64,000 bases of DNA from Euleptes europaea (GCF_029931775.1 NC_079323.1:903001-967000), one strand, 5' to 3'. Shown: positions 30,780 to 40,564, numbered from the stretch's first letter. Made by a program: numbers and translations. Notes: a model not told the origin generated them from the sequence alone.

Positions 30780-30795
30780 TCTCCCCTTGATCCAG
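30780..30795 (+). promoter_or_regulatory. Likely splice acceptor before OR coding exon
   Basis: ctccccttgatccag: a pyrimidine-rich run ending in AG, 26 bases before the ATG of the OR at 30822. Vertebrate ORs commonly have non-coding 5' exons spliced just upstream of an intronless coding exon. Inference from motif only. Confidence 0.45.
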
Positions 30796-30821
30796 GGGGA
30801 AGAAACCCCAACCACCTGGCC

Positions 30822-31763
30822 ATGGCACCTTTCCAACAAGGCAACTCCACTGCTACCCTGTTCATCTTGGTCGGCTTCCCAGGTATGGGAGCTGCTCAGT
30901 TCTGGCTGGCTTTCCCCCTCGCCTTCCTTTTCCTGGTGGCTATCCTTGGTAACGGCACCATTATTTACATCATTAAGGTCGAGCGGAGCCTCCACGAGCC
31001 CATGTACCTTTTCCTCTGCATGTTGGCTGCCATCGACATGCTGATATACCTGTCCACCATGCCCAAAATGATGGCCATATTCTGGTTCAAGTCCACCAGC
31101 ATCGTCTTTGATGCTTGCTTGGTCCAGATGTTCTGCATCCACAGCCTGTCGGGCACGGAATCCACCATCCTGTTGGCTATGGCATTTGACCGCTACATCG
31201 CCATATGCTACCCACTGAGTCATGCATCCATCCTTACCACGCCCAGGATAGCTAAGATAGGACTGGTGGCAGTCATCCGCGGAGCAGCCTTGATGGCCCC
31301 CTTGCCGATTTTCATTAAGAGATTGCCCTTTTGCCATTCAAATGTTCTGTCCCATTCTTACTGCCTTCACCAAGATGTCATGAAGCTCGCCTGTGCCGAC
31401 ATAAAAGTCAACATCATCTACGGACTGATAGTCATTATTTTTGCCATTGGGCTGGATTCGCTGCTCATTTCGTTGTCTTACTTCTTCATCCTGAAGGCGG
31501 CCTTCAGTTTGACCCAAGAGGCACGTCTCAAGGCGCTAGGGACATGCATCTCGCACATCTGTGCTGTCTGTCTTTTCTACGTGCCCTTCATTGGCTTGTC
31601 CATGGTGCACAGGTTCAGTAAGACTCATGGCTCCAACGTCCACATTATAATGGCCAATGTGCACCTGCTGGTGCCCCCGGTGCTGAACCCCCTAGTGTAC
31701 GGGGTGAAGACCAAGCAGATCCATCACAGAATAGTGAGGGCTTTCAGTAGGGTGACGCACTGA
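30822..31763 (+). CDS. Class I olfactory receptor, OR51-like
   Basis: An intact 313-residue odorant receptor on the plus strand. NST glycosylation site at 8-10, FILVGFPGMGAAQFWLAFP leading into TM1, PMYLFLCMLAAIDML in TM2, DRY at 123-125 ([12 protein letters not shown]), SHSYCLHQDVMKLACAD in ECL2 (the OR51 hallmark), LGTCISHICAVCLFYVPF in TM6 and PPVLNPLVYGVKTKQI at the end. It is related to the 4062/8142 pair (same FILVG-PGM start and HQDVM) but clearly distinct. An acceptor-like site precedes the ATG. It is flanked by SINEs, with no sign of damage. Confidence 0.95.
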   Translation: MAPFQQGNSTATLFILVGFPGMGAAQFWLAFPLAFLFLVAILGNGTIIYIIKVERSLHEPMYLFLCMLAAIDMLIYLSTMPKMMAIFWFKSTSIVFDACLVQMFCIHSLSGTESTILLAMAFDRYIAICYPLSHASILTTPRIAKIGLVAVIRGAALMAPLPIFIKRLPFCHSNVLSHSYCLHQDVMKLACADIKVNIIYGLIVIIFAIGLDSLLISLSYFFILKAAFSLTQEARLKALGTCISHICAVCLFYVPFIGLSMVHRFSKTHGSNVHIIMANVHLLVPPVLNPLVYGVKTKQIHHRIVRAFSRVTH

Positions 31764-31993
31764 TGGGAACTGTTGTCCATTCGAGATCATGCTTCAAGGA
31801 AATTCTACCACTGTCCTGAGGTAATCTGTCGTGAGGTAATCTGAGGACAGGGGAGTTCTCATTTTTCATGCTCTTGTTGATTCCGCTGTTCCTCACTGAC
31901 ACCCTTCTCCTCAGTACTGGAAGCACAACACCTGTGTGCCTAGGCCCGTTGCCATGGTGCTTTTCCATGTTAGTGGCTGCCCTCATTCAATAT

Positions 31994-32206
31994 GGGACTG
32001 GCCATGGCTCAGTGGCGGAGCATCTGCTTGACACACAGAAGGTCCCAGGTTCCAATCCCTGGCATCTCCAGTTAAAAGGACCAGGCAGTAGGTGATGTGA
32101 AAGACCTCAGCCTGAGACCCTGGAGAACCGCTACCAATCTGCGTAGACAATACTAACCATGATGGACCAATGCTCCGATTCAGTAGAAGGTGGCTTCATG
32201 TGTTGG
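31994..32206 (+). repeat. tRNA-derived SINE (family A)
   Basis: ggccatggctcagtggcgga to gattcagtagaaggtggctt. It lies about 230 bases after the OR stop. Confidence 0.75.
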
Positions 32207-32399
32207 TGAGGGTCTGTTGCTCAGTAGTAGAGCATCTGCTTGGCATATAGAAGGTCCCAGGTTCAATCCCCAGCATCTCCAGTTAAAAGGACCAGGTGGT
32301 AGGTGATGTGAAAGACCTCAGCCTGAGACCTTGGAGGGCCACTATCAGTCTTAGCAGGCACTAGTGACTTTGATGGACCAAGGGTCTGATTCAGAAGAA
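32207..32399 (+). repeat. tRNA-derived SINE (family A), tandem copy
   Basis: gttgctcagtagtagagcat to ggtctgattcagaagaaggg, directly abutting the previous copy. Confidence 0.72.
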
Positions 32400-32401
32400 G
32401 G

Positions 32402-33570
32402 GATACACTTAAATTTAGAAATGGATATATAGAGAGAAATTATTGAATGTAAAGAGGGAGAATGGGTTTTAAGAAATAGAGAAGAACTTAAAATTAAGGA
32501 GTGGTTCTTGTATTATAAATTAAAAGATATATTTAATAAAGACAAACAGCTTGGATTTAATAAAAATAAATCCAAACTGGAAAAATTATTAATAAAGGGA
32601 AATAAAGGATTGATAGGAAGAATATATAAATTATTAATTTACACTAATTTAGAACAAGAAAGAATTAAACCAGTAATGGTGAAATGGATGAAGGAGTTAG
32701 GATTTAATATTGATCTGGAAATATGGGAAAATTTATAGAAGAAAGAATTTAAATTTACAATAACCAATGAAATTAGAGAAAATTTATATAAAATGTTCTA
32801 TAGATGGTACATAACACCTGTGATGGTATCTAAAATGAAAAAAGGAGATATGGATTTATGTTGGAAATGTGGAATGGAAAGAGGTACTTTTATGCATGCA
32901 TGGTGGATATGTAAAAAAATTTAAAAAAATTGGAAAAAAGTAATCAGGGAAACTAATAATTTGATTAATGGTAGAGTAAAAAGAAAACCTGCATTTTGTC
33001 TATTGGGAATTCCACAAAAAATATCTCTAATATTGATAGGGTTATATGTCAATATAGTTTTGCTGCTGCAAGAATTGTGATAGCTAAAGTTTGGAAGCAA
33101 GTGAATAAACCTTTAATTTGTGACTGGAGAGAAAAATTGTGGATGTATATGAGGATCGCCAAGCTAACTGAATTCCTACATGGAAAAGATATGGAAGAAT
33201 TTAAAAAAACTTGGGCAAAGGCCGCCACATATTGGGATAAACTGGCAAAAATTGATTTTACTAATTTAATTAGTGAGTTATAGAAACTAGTTTTAATATT
33301 TTTATATCTTATTGTTAATAGATATTTTTAAAACTGTTAAGACACTTCTTCGGAAGTCGGGTGATGGGTCACTTTTTTAAGGTGGGTGGAGGGTTGAAGG
33401 GGTATCTTTTTGATTTTTATAATTTTCTAATCATAAATGTATGAATAAGTATAGATAGATACTCCTTTGTATTTTTTATGTTATTTCTTTTATTGTATTT
33501 GTTTGTTGTTTTTTTGTGTTGTTATAAAAATTAATAAAAATTTATAAAAAAAGAAGAAGAAGAAGGCCGC
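32402..33570 (+). mobile_element. L1 LINE 3' fragment
   Basis: The sequence is A-rich on the plus strand, as is typical for L1. It encodes pieces of the ORF2 C-terminus: WMKELGFNIDLEIWENL, FYRWYITPVMVSKMKKGDM, CWKCGMERGTFMHAWWICKK (the Cys-His C-terminal motif) and KTWAKAATYWDKL, in more than one frame. There is at least one stop (after WENL) and one frame change, so it is dead. The 3' UTR ends with aataaaaatttataaaaaaa at about 33530-33550, then (gaa)n. Confidence 0.85.
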
Positions 33571-34007
33571 TTCAATTCTGCTCTCTCAGTATCATCCACC
33601 CAACTTATGCCGTGATGAACATGGAGATAAAACACCCTGAGCTTCCCTAACCATTCTGCTCCACCTGTCTTTCCTCTCTGTGGGACAGTTCCAGTTGCTG
33701 ATGTGTATTTAGTTAGGCCGTAAATATGAAGGTGTATCTGCCAGCCACACTTTGCCAATGGCACCCTATTATTTCTGGAAAGTAGTCATTGGACAATGCG
33801 AGACCCACAAGGCTGTTTAGCTGGAAGAGTAGCTGTGGAGTGGGGAAGCATTTCTGTGATACTGAAAAAGGACCAGGACAACATGAGGAGGTGAACATAT
33901 TCTTTCTGAGTTGCAGAGAAAAATGTGAGTTCAAAAAGTTGTTGACTGGGTCAGACTTCCTCAAGCAAGCAGAGGGAGCTGTCGGTTCCAAATCCTTTAC
34001 CTAAATA
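33571..34007. other. No recognised feature
   Basis: Unassigned sequence between two L1 fragments in opposite orientation. Confidence 0.3.
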
Positions 34008-34571
34008 CTTTATTTTATTATTCAGTCACACAACACATTCTCATAACCATACATCAACAAAACGTACCAAAGACATACAAAAAAGACAAATCAAATTAAA
34101 AAAATTAAGAGAAAAAATTAAAATGTTTCCAATTTTCATATCATTGGTTTTACCAAGATGTTTTTGCAGTTTTATCAACTATATATGCATGACTTACTAA
34201 ATCATGTTTTCCCATTAGTTCCTACTACTAGATGAAAGGTTAAAAGTTCTTTAGATTGCAACAGAAATGGATTCCAAACGCTACTGTAATCTGATTTGAT
34301 GAGCTATTTTTTCCAAAAAAGCTATATTCCAAATTTGCATACCATGTGTCAATAGTAACTCTGGTTGTAGATTTCCAATGTTTAGATATGATTGATCTTG
34401 CTGCTAATAAAAAAATAAGAGATTTATGTGCCAATTTCATATTTTCCTGTGTAAATAAAATTACCACAACCACTTTTAGTTTCAGCGTTAAATTTAATTT
34501 CAAAATTCTATTAACATCAACATATATCAGCCTCCAAAATGTATTTTTGCAGCTCAACAACATACAGAAAT
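34008..34571 (-). mobile_element. L1 LINE fragment, left piece (split by PLE)
   Basis: The minus-strand translation AARSIISKHWKSTTRVTIDT, followed by W-Y-A-N-L-E-Y, is L1 ORF2 C-terminal. The same element continues at 36302-36380 after the palindromic PLE. Confidence 0.75.
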
Positions 34572-34908
34572 AGATGCCTATATTGTCGAAGGCTTTCACG
34601 GTCAGAGTTCATTGGTTCTTGTAGGTTATCCGGGCTGTGTAACCGTGGTCTTGGAATTTTCTTTCCTGACGTTTCGCCAGCAACTGTGGCAGGCATCTTC
34701 AGAGTAGTAACACTGAAGGACAGTGTCTCTCAGTGTCAAGGGTGTAGGAAGAGTAATATATAGTCAGAAAGGGGTTGGGTTTGAGCTGAGTATTGTCCTG
34801 CAAAAGTATTGTCCTGTAAGTATCAAGATAATGTGCTAATGAGGGTATGGTATGTTAATATGGAACCATTGTATCCTGAAGTGATCTGTTAATGTGTGTA
34901 ATCCAAAG

Positions 34909-35547
34909 CTAATCTGTATGGCTATTGTTGAATGCTGTCTTTGTCTGGAGGTTTTTCAGGGCAGGAAGCCAAGCCTTATTCATTCTTAAACTCTCCTCTT
35001 TTCTGTTAAAGTTGTGCTGATGTTTATGAATTTCAATGGCTTCTCTGTGCAATCTGACAAAATAGTTGGTAGAATTGTCCAGTCTTTCAGTGTCTTGGAA
35101 TAAGACCCTGTGTCCTGTTTGTGTCAGTCCATGTTCAGCCACTGCTGATTTCTCAGGTTGGCCAAGTCTGCAGTATCTTTCATGTTCTTTTATCCTTGTT
35201 TGTATGCTGCGTTTTGTGGTCCCGATGTAAACTTCTCCACAGCTGCAAGGTATACGATATACTCCTGCAGAGGTGAGGGGGTCTCTTTTGTCTTTTGCTG
35301 ATCGTAGCATTTGTTGTATTTTCTTGGTGGGTTTAAACACTGTTTGTAGGTTATGTTTTTTCAAAAGTTTCTCCATCCTATCAGTGACTCCTTTAATAAA
35401 TGGCAAGAATACCTTTCCTATGGGAGACTGTTTTTCTTGAGTTTTCTGATTCTGAAAACTCAAGAAAAACAGTCTCCCATAGGAAAGGTATTCTTGCCAT
35501 TTATTAAAGGAGTCACTGATAGGATGGAGAAACTTTTGAAAAAACAT
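34909..35547 (-). CDS. PLE GIY-YIG endonuclease region, left arm
   Basis: Frame of 212 codons, of which only 34909-35446 is native PLE; the first residues are read across the palindrome centre. It contains KGVTDRMEKLLKKHNLQTVF, GVYRIPC, EVYIGTTKRSIQTRIKEHER and the C-terminal LRMNKAWLPALKNLQTK. Identical in sequence to the right-arm frame apart from three residues at the centre. A 5'-truncated retroelement without reverse transcriptase. Confidence 0.75.
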   Translation of the reverse strand: MFFQKFLHPISDSFNKWQEYLSYGRLFFLSFQNQKTQEKQSPIGKVFLPFIKGVTDRMEKLLKKHNLQTVFKPTKKIQQMLRSAKDKRDPLTSAGVYRIPCSCGEVYIGTTKRSIQTRIKEHERYCRLGQPEKSAVAEHGLTQTGHRVLFQDTERLDNSTNYFVRLHREAIEIHKHQHNFNRKEESLRMNKAWLPALKNLQTKTAFNNSHTD

Positions 35548-35991
35548 AACCTACAAACAGTGTTTAAACCCACCAAGAAAATACAACAAATGCTACGATC
35601 AGCAAAAGACAAAAGAGACCCCCTCACCTCTGCAGGAGTATATCGTATACCTTGCAGCTGTGGAGAAGTTTACATCGGGACCACAAAACGCAGCATACAA
35701 ACAAGGATAAAAGAACATGAAAGATACTGCAGACTTGGCCAACCTGAGAAATCAGCAGTGGCTGAACATGGACTGACACAAACAGGACACAGGGTCTTAT
35801 TCCAAGACACTGAAAGACTGGACAATTCTACCAACTATTTTGTCAGATTGCACAGAGAAGCCATTGAAATTCATAAACATCAGCACAACTTTAACAGAAA
35901 AGAGGAGAGTTTAAGAATGAATAAGGCTTGGCTTCCTGCCCTGAAAAACCTCCAGACAAAGACAGCATTCAACAATAGCCATACAGATTAG
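35353..35991 (+). CDS. PLE GIY-YIG endonuclease region, right arm
   Basis: Mirror image of the left-arm frame; native PLE starts at 35454. It matches the C-terminal third of the 601-residue PLE protein at 53736-55541 almost residue for residue (for example KTAFNN against KTTFNN near the end). That means little divergence and recent activity of the family. Confidence 0.75.
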   Translation: MFFQKFLHPISDSFNKWQEYLSYGRLFFLSFLILKTQEKQSPIGKVFLPFIKGVTDRMEKLLKKHNLQTVFKPTKKIQQMLRSAKDKRDPLTSAGVYRIPCSCGEVYIGTTKRSIQTRIKEHERYCRLGQPEKSAVAEHGLTQTGHRVLFQDTERLDNSTNYFVRLHREAIEIHKHQHNFNRKEESLRMNKAWLPALKNLQTKTAFNNSHTD

Positions 35992-36301
35992 CTTTGGATT
36001 ACACACATTAACAGATCACTTCAGGATACAATGGTTCCATATTAACATACCATACCCTCATTAGCACATTATCTTGATACTTACAGGACAATACTTTTGC
36101 AGGACAATACTCAGCTCAAACCCAACCCCTTTCTGACTATATATTACTCTTCCTACACCCTTGACACTGAGAGACACTGTCCTTCAGTGTTACTACTCTG
36201 AAGATGCCTGCCACAGTTGCTGGCGAAACGTCAGGAAAGAAAATTCCAAGACCACGGTTACACAGCCCGGATAACCTACAAGAACCAAGATGCCTATATT
36301 G

Positions 36302-36380
36302 TTTCAGCATCCCCAACATCGTAAAGAAGATTTTAAAACATAAATTTAAGTTTTACTGGTGGAAGATGCCACGTATATAT
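36302..36380 (-). mobile_element. L1 LINE fragment, right piece
   Basis: Continuation of 34008-34571 after the PLE insertion (minus-strand peptide with W-W-K ... F-K-F-Y-W-W). Short, assigned mainly by position. Confidence 0.5.
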
Positions 36381-36477
36381 TAGCTCCATGGAATTTTCTT
36401 TTAGCATTGCTGAAATTTACTGGGGGGGGTGGGCTTCTGCCAAATGGCCTGCTAAGTGTCAGCTTCTGTTTCATCCC

Positions 36478-36971
36478 AAACACCTTTTCAAACACTACCT
36501 ACTGCTGGTGAGCAGTCTATCCTATTGCGGCTCCAATGTCATTGGCCACTCCTATTGTGAGCATATGGCTGTGGTCAAGTTGGCCTGTGGAGATACCACG
36601 CCCAACAACATCTAGGGAATCACTGCGGCCACCTTCGTGGTGGGCTCGGATTCCATCTTCATTGCCATTTCCTACGTGCTCATTCTTCGGGCTGTCGTGG
36701 GGCTTTCTTCAAAGGAGGCCCGTCTGAAATCTTTTGGCACTTGTGGCTCCCACATCTGTGTCATCCTTATCTTCTACACTCCTGGACTCTTCTCCTTCTA
36801 CACCCAGCGCTGGGGGCACAACATCCCTACACACGACCACATCCTGCTGGCCAACCTCTATCTGCTGGTGCCCCCATGCTCAACCCCATCATCTATGGCA
36901 TGAAGACCAAGCAAATCCGGGAGCAAGCCCTGAAGCCTTTCTTCCACAGGGTGCTCCAAGCTGGGTTTTGA
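36478..36971 (+). pseudogene. Class I olfactory receptor pseudogene, 3' half
   Basis: Only the second half of a family 52-type OR is left. It begins near [20 protein letters not shown] (ECL2), then VVKLACGDTTPNN, an in-frame TAG at 36613-36615, [40 protein letters not shown] and [12 protein letters not shown] frameshift near 36875 moves the ending [19 protein letters not shown] into another frame, closing with TGA at 36969. TM1 to TM4 including DRY are missing; the upstream sequence has no OR similarity. It is closest to the OR at 21232 (CEHMA-VKLACGDTTPNN shared), so it is likely an old duplicate of that gene. Confidence 0.92.
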
Positions 36972-37377
36972 CTCCAGTTGACATTCAAAATGGAGAGCAG
37001 GAGAATAATGTAAGCCATTTTGGGTTCTCTGTTGGAGAGAAAGGCAGAGTATCAATGACACGACTAATAAATAAACCCTGAAAGAGGACAAGAGTGTATG
37101 CTGTAAGATGGTTGTGACTTGGGCATTGACCACTAAATCATCTTCCAGGTGGAATCCGAAAGGTCTGTACAGTTCTGTGAGCCAGGGCTTACTGCAGCAT
37201 CCTGCCAGTCCTGCCATCTCATAGAATCCTAGGATCATAGAGTTGGAAGGAACCACCAGGGTCATCTAGTCCAACCCCCTGCACAATGCAGGAAATTCAC
37301 AACTATCTCCCCACGCCCCCAGTGACCCCTACATGCCCAGAAGATGGCCAAGGTGCCCTCCCTCTCATGATCTGCCT

Positions 37378-37548
37378 AAGGTCACAGAAGGGTATGAGCT
37401 TTCATGAGCCACAGCTCACTTCTTCAGAAAGCTCATACCCTACCAGAAAATATTTTTGTTAGTCTTTAAGGTGCTACTGGACTCTTGCCCTTTTCTACTA
37501 CTGCAGACAGACTAACACGGCTACCCACTGTGAACAAAGGTCACAGAA
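37378..37548. mobile_element. Short PLE-like element with 12-bp TSD
   Basis: Direct repeats AAGGTCACAGAA lie at 37378-37389 and 37537-37548; the CR1 target sequence confirms the duplication. The 147-bp insert starts gggtatgagctttcatgagc and ends acacggctacccactgtgaa. In reverse complement it carries ctgaaga, a 6-bp stem (gtgagc/gctcat) and gaaa, a hammerhead-core-like arrangement, enclosed by gggtatgagc/gctcataccc. Same family as 22706-22859. Confidence 0.85.
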
Positions 37549-37591
37549 TCAGCATTGCTGACAGATGGCCATATAGCCTCTGCTTAAAAAC

Positions 37592-37745
37592 CCCAGCTTG
37601 CTGGGGGTAAAGGGAAGATGACTGGGGAAGGCACTGGCAAACCACCCCATAAACAAAATCTGCCTAGTAAACGCCGGGATGTAACGTCACCCCATGGGTC
37701 AGGAATGACCCGGTGCTTGCACAGGGGACCTTTACCTTTACCTTT
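37592..37745 (+). repeat. tRNA-derived SINE (family C), 5'-truncated
   Basis: cccagcttgctgggggtaaa to gggacctttacctttacctt. CR1 sequence taaaaacc is duplicated on both sides, a short TSD as expected for LINE-driven insertion. Confidence 0.78.
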
Positions 37746-37985
37746 TAAAAACCTCCAGGGAAGGAGTGCTTACCACCTCCTGAGGAAGCCTGTTCCACGG
37801 AGGAACCACTCTAACTGTTGGAAAATTCTTCCTAATGTCTAGACGGAAACCCTTTTGATTTAATTTCAACCCGTTGTTTCTGGCCCGACCTTCTGGAGCA
37901 ACAGAAAACAACTCAGCACCATTCTCTATATGACAGCCCTTCAAGTACTTGAAGATGGTTGTCATATCTCCTCATGCTGAGCCTT

Positions 37986-38416
37986 CCAGCCAAGTTTTTC
38001 TTCTTCAAGTCTCTCTAGAACTATTACAGATTCAAGACTCTAAGCAACCACAAAGTTCCAGCTCAATAAGACATACATGCTTGACAAGCAGGAAGGTCAG
38101 GCAGTTCCTGATAACCTTTTCCATGGGGATAAATCTACGAAGACTTATATTAATAATGACATTTTTGTTTAATTTTTATCAATGAGACTGTTAATCTGTT
38201 CTCATCCTGACCAGGATAGCCCAAGATGAAGTCCACCAGTGTATGTTAGCCACAATTGTTAAATGGAACCTCCATGCTCCAAGGCAGCAACCCTCTGACT
38301 ACCAGTGCTGGGGGGGGGGAGCAGCAAGAGGAGCTGTTGACCTCTGCATCCTTGCATGTGGCTCTTTCAGGAAGATCTGGTTCACCATGGTTATATTTTT
38401 ATGTTCTGACCAAGTT
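37986..38416. other. No recognised feature
   Basis: Unassigned, with a G run at 38312-38320. Confidence 0.3.
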
Positions 38417-38610
38417 AGAGAGCCAGTGTGGTGTAGTGGTTAACAGCGGTGGTTTGGAGTGGTGGACTCTAATCTGGAGAACCAGGTTTGATCCCCCCCA
38501 CTCCTCCACATGAGTGATAGAGGCTAATCTGGTGAACTGGGTTGATTTCCCAACTCCTCCACATGCAGCCAGCTGTGTGACCTTGAGCTAGTCACAGCTC
38601 TCTTAAGTGG
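38417..38610 (+). repeat. tRNA-derived SINE (family B), 3'-truncated
   Basis: gccagtgtggtgtagtggtt through actcctccacatgcagccag to ctagtcacagctctctta. Confidence 0.75.
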
Positions 38611-38657
38611 TAAGAGAAATACTATGTATTTCTCTCTCTTTTGTCCTCTGTGTGTGT

Positions 38658-39510
38658 GTGTACAGCAGGGGTGGGGAACCTTTTTTCCTCCAGGGGCCAT
38701 TTGGATATTTATAACATCATTCACCGGCCATACAAAATTATCAACTTAAAAATTAGCCAACCAAGCCCCAAGCAGGCAGCTGCCCCAGATTACACCCCTC
38801 CCCCCGGCGTGGGCGAGCAGGCAGGCATCCAACCGGGAATACATTTCTCCATGACCTGGGTGGGAAAGGGTTAACATAGTTTCTTGGGCGGTCCTAGCAG
38901 CTCCATAGCTAACAACTCTTCTTCAAGGGGGGAAAAAGGTTCCTTTTCTCGGCAAAACAAACTCACATCCACCTTGAATAGAGGCTATTCCTGTCCGCGG
39001 GAGGGGGCGGACCGCCAGTCTTAGATCCTTCTGAGTGTCAGGCTCAGGCATCTGTCCTTAGCATCCCATAAGCAAACTCGTCCAGGCAGGTGGTCCTGAA
39101 GCAGTAATGCTTTATTAGGAGCAAAAAGGCAGATTAAAAGAACGGACTGTCATCAAACAGAAGAAGGCTGTTAATGGCGATACAGAGGCAGGTTACAAGT
39201 TTAAAAGCATTCTGGCCTGTGAAGGCAAAACTAGGCTGAGCAATTCCGAGATAAGGATTCCCAGGAAGTGTAGACAAAACATTACCACAGCTGCAGCAAA
39301 CAGGACAATCGAAACTGTACACAAATCTAACAGGCATGTGAACCAAGGACTTGACACGAAGCCAGAGACTGGCCTACTCATGCCAAGAGCAACCAGCAAA
39401 GGCCTGACACTGAGCTAGAGATCTGCCAGGACCCACGAAGGGCCAGAACAAATGATTTTGCGGGCCTTAAACGGCCCCCGGGCCTGACGTTCCCCACCCC
39501 TGGTGTACAG
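38658..39510. mobile_element. Non-autonomous hAT element with 8-bp TSD, hosting a solo LTR
   Basis: Terminal inverted repeats caggggtggggaac (38666) and gttccccacccctg (ends 39502) are flanked by exact 8-bp repeats GTGTACAG (38658-38665, 39503-39510). The ends and TSD length fit hAT (Charlie-like). No transposase remains. A 374-bp solo LTR is nested at 39036-39409. Confidence 0.9.
39036..39409 (-). mobile_element. Solo LTR (Ty3/Gypsy-type) inside the hAT element
   Basis: Bounds TGTCAGGCTCAGG and AGGCCTGACA, 374 bp, 5-bp TSD CTGAG at 39031-39035 and 39410-39414. On the minus strand an AATAAA-type signal (ctaataaagcattac) lies toward the 3' end. Its tips resemble those of the 55700 family but the interior differs: another, older Gypsy family. 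Fossil. Confidence 0.82.
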
Positions 39511-39708
39511 TAACATAAACAGTGCAAACCTACTTCCTCTCATTCATCCCTCCCTCTCCCCCCTGATTCCTAATTTTTAGACTAAGCTCCTCAGGAAACA
39601 GGCTTGCCTGCAGAACACCATATGCACAAGGCAATGTTGAAGGCAATGTGGCGGTGGAAAAAGGGCTGTCAGGTTGCAGCAGACTTATGGCGACCCATCA
39701 TGAGGAGA

Positions 39709-39816
39709 ACAGAAGGAGAAGAAGAAGAGTTGGTTTTTCTATGCCGACTTTCTCTACCACTCAAGGAAGAATCAAACTGGCTTACAATCGCCTTCCCTTC
39801 CCCTCCCCACAGCAGA
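39709..39816 (-). repeat. tRNA-derived SINE (family B) 3' tail
   Basis: Reverse (gaa)n tail, then tatgccgactttctctacca and ggcttacaatcgccttccc. Confidence 0.65.
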
Positions 39817-39827
39817 CTCTGCATGTA

Positions 39828-40296
39828 ATGCAGTCTACATGGGTCTACCCTTAAAGCTCACTTGGAAACTCCGTTTGGTACAGAACACTTAGCTGAGTTA
39901 TCATCCAGAGCTAGGTGGAACATACATACCCGTTCTACAATCACTGCACTGGCTACCAATCCATTACTGGGTTCAGTTCAAGAGACTGGTTGTCACCTAC
40001 AAAGCCCCAAACGGCTGCCACCACAGCACAAGGGTCTTCATTATATAACTGAGGTTAAGATGTGGCTGTCTTTTTGTGGCTGTCTCCACCTCCTGCACCA
40101 GCCATTTTGTGGCTGCACTCACCATGCTGTGTCAAAATTTCAAATGTGGCCGCAGGCTCTAAAAGGTTGGCCACCCCTGCCTAAAATATTGTTTATTGGA
40201 TGTCTTTTGCTGTCTTTTCCCCCTTTTCTTTTCCAATCAGGCTTGAGTCTCAGTGAGAAAGGTGGGCAATAAAGGAAGTACCTAAATAAGGATTCC
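39828..40296 (+). mobile_element. L2 LINE 3' fragment with hAT-end insertion
   Basis: attactgggttcagttcaag, then gttgtcacctacaaagcccc matches the L2 C-terminal coding area, and gagtctcagtgagaaaggtg the tail. The middle (about 40040-40183) is a foreign piece ending aaaggttggccacccctgcc, like a hAT terminus. Confidence 0.65.
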
Positions 40297-40564
40297 TTAA
40301 ACCTTCCTGCCAGCCTCTTCTTTAAGGTTGTCATCCGTTACTGAAGTCCTGGGGATTGTCTCTCTACAGCTGTTGAGTTTGACTGGCAGATTCTGCAAAT
40401 TTTGATTGTGTCAGTCAATTATGGGGTCCGCGTGTTCCTTACTCTTAAAAGAGTCACTCACATCCCACAACCACCTCACATCAACTTGCATACTATTCCC
40501 GTGCCTGATGCAAACAAGCATAATAAACCATGGTCAATATTATGCAGTATTTCTAAGTTAACTA

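Larger units (their letters stand above)
34572..36301. mobile_element. Palindromic head-to-head Penelope-like element, 14-bp TSD
   Basis: Two arms face each other: 34586-35446 (minus sense) and 35454-36287 (plus sense), around a 7-base centre. By eye the arms are almost perfect reverse complements. Direct repeats AGATGCCTATATTG flank it (34572-34585, 36288-36301). Each arm encodes a PLE C-terminal GIY-YIG domain (GVYRIPCSCGEVYIGTT). The left outer end runs about 27 bases further than the right, which stops at caagaacca. The target is an older L1. A single insertion event explains both arms, because only the outer edges carry a TSD. Confidence 0.9.
37210..37985 (-). mobile_element. CR1 LINE 3' fragment with two insertions
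   Basis: The reversed CR1 3' end (catagagttggaaggaacca) runs to cttcaagtacttgaagatgg and tgtcatatctcctcatgctg. The minus-strand peptide has [20 protein letters not shown]. It is interrupted by a short PLE-like element (37390-37536) and a 5'-truncated family C SINE (37592-37745). Confidence 0.85.

Noticed and set aside
34909-35991. Two convergent host genes with GIY-YIG domains
   Set aside because: The frames are mirror copies inside a palindromic PLE with an outer TSD, not host genes.
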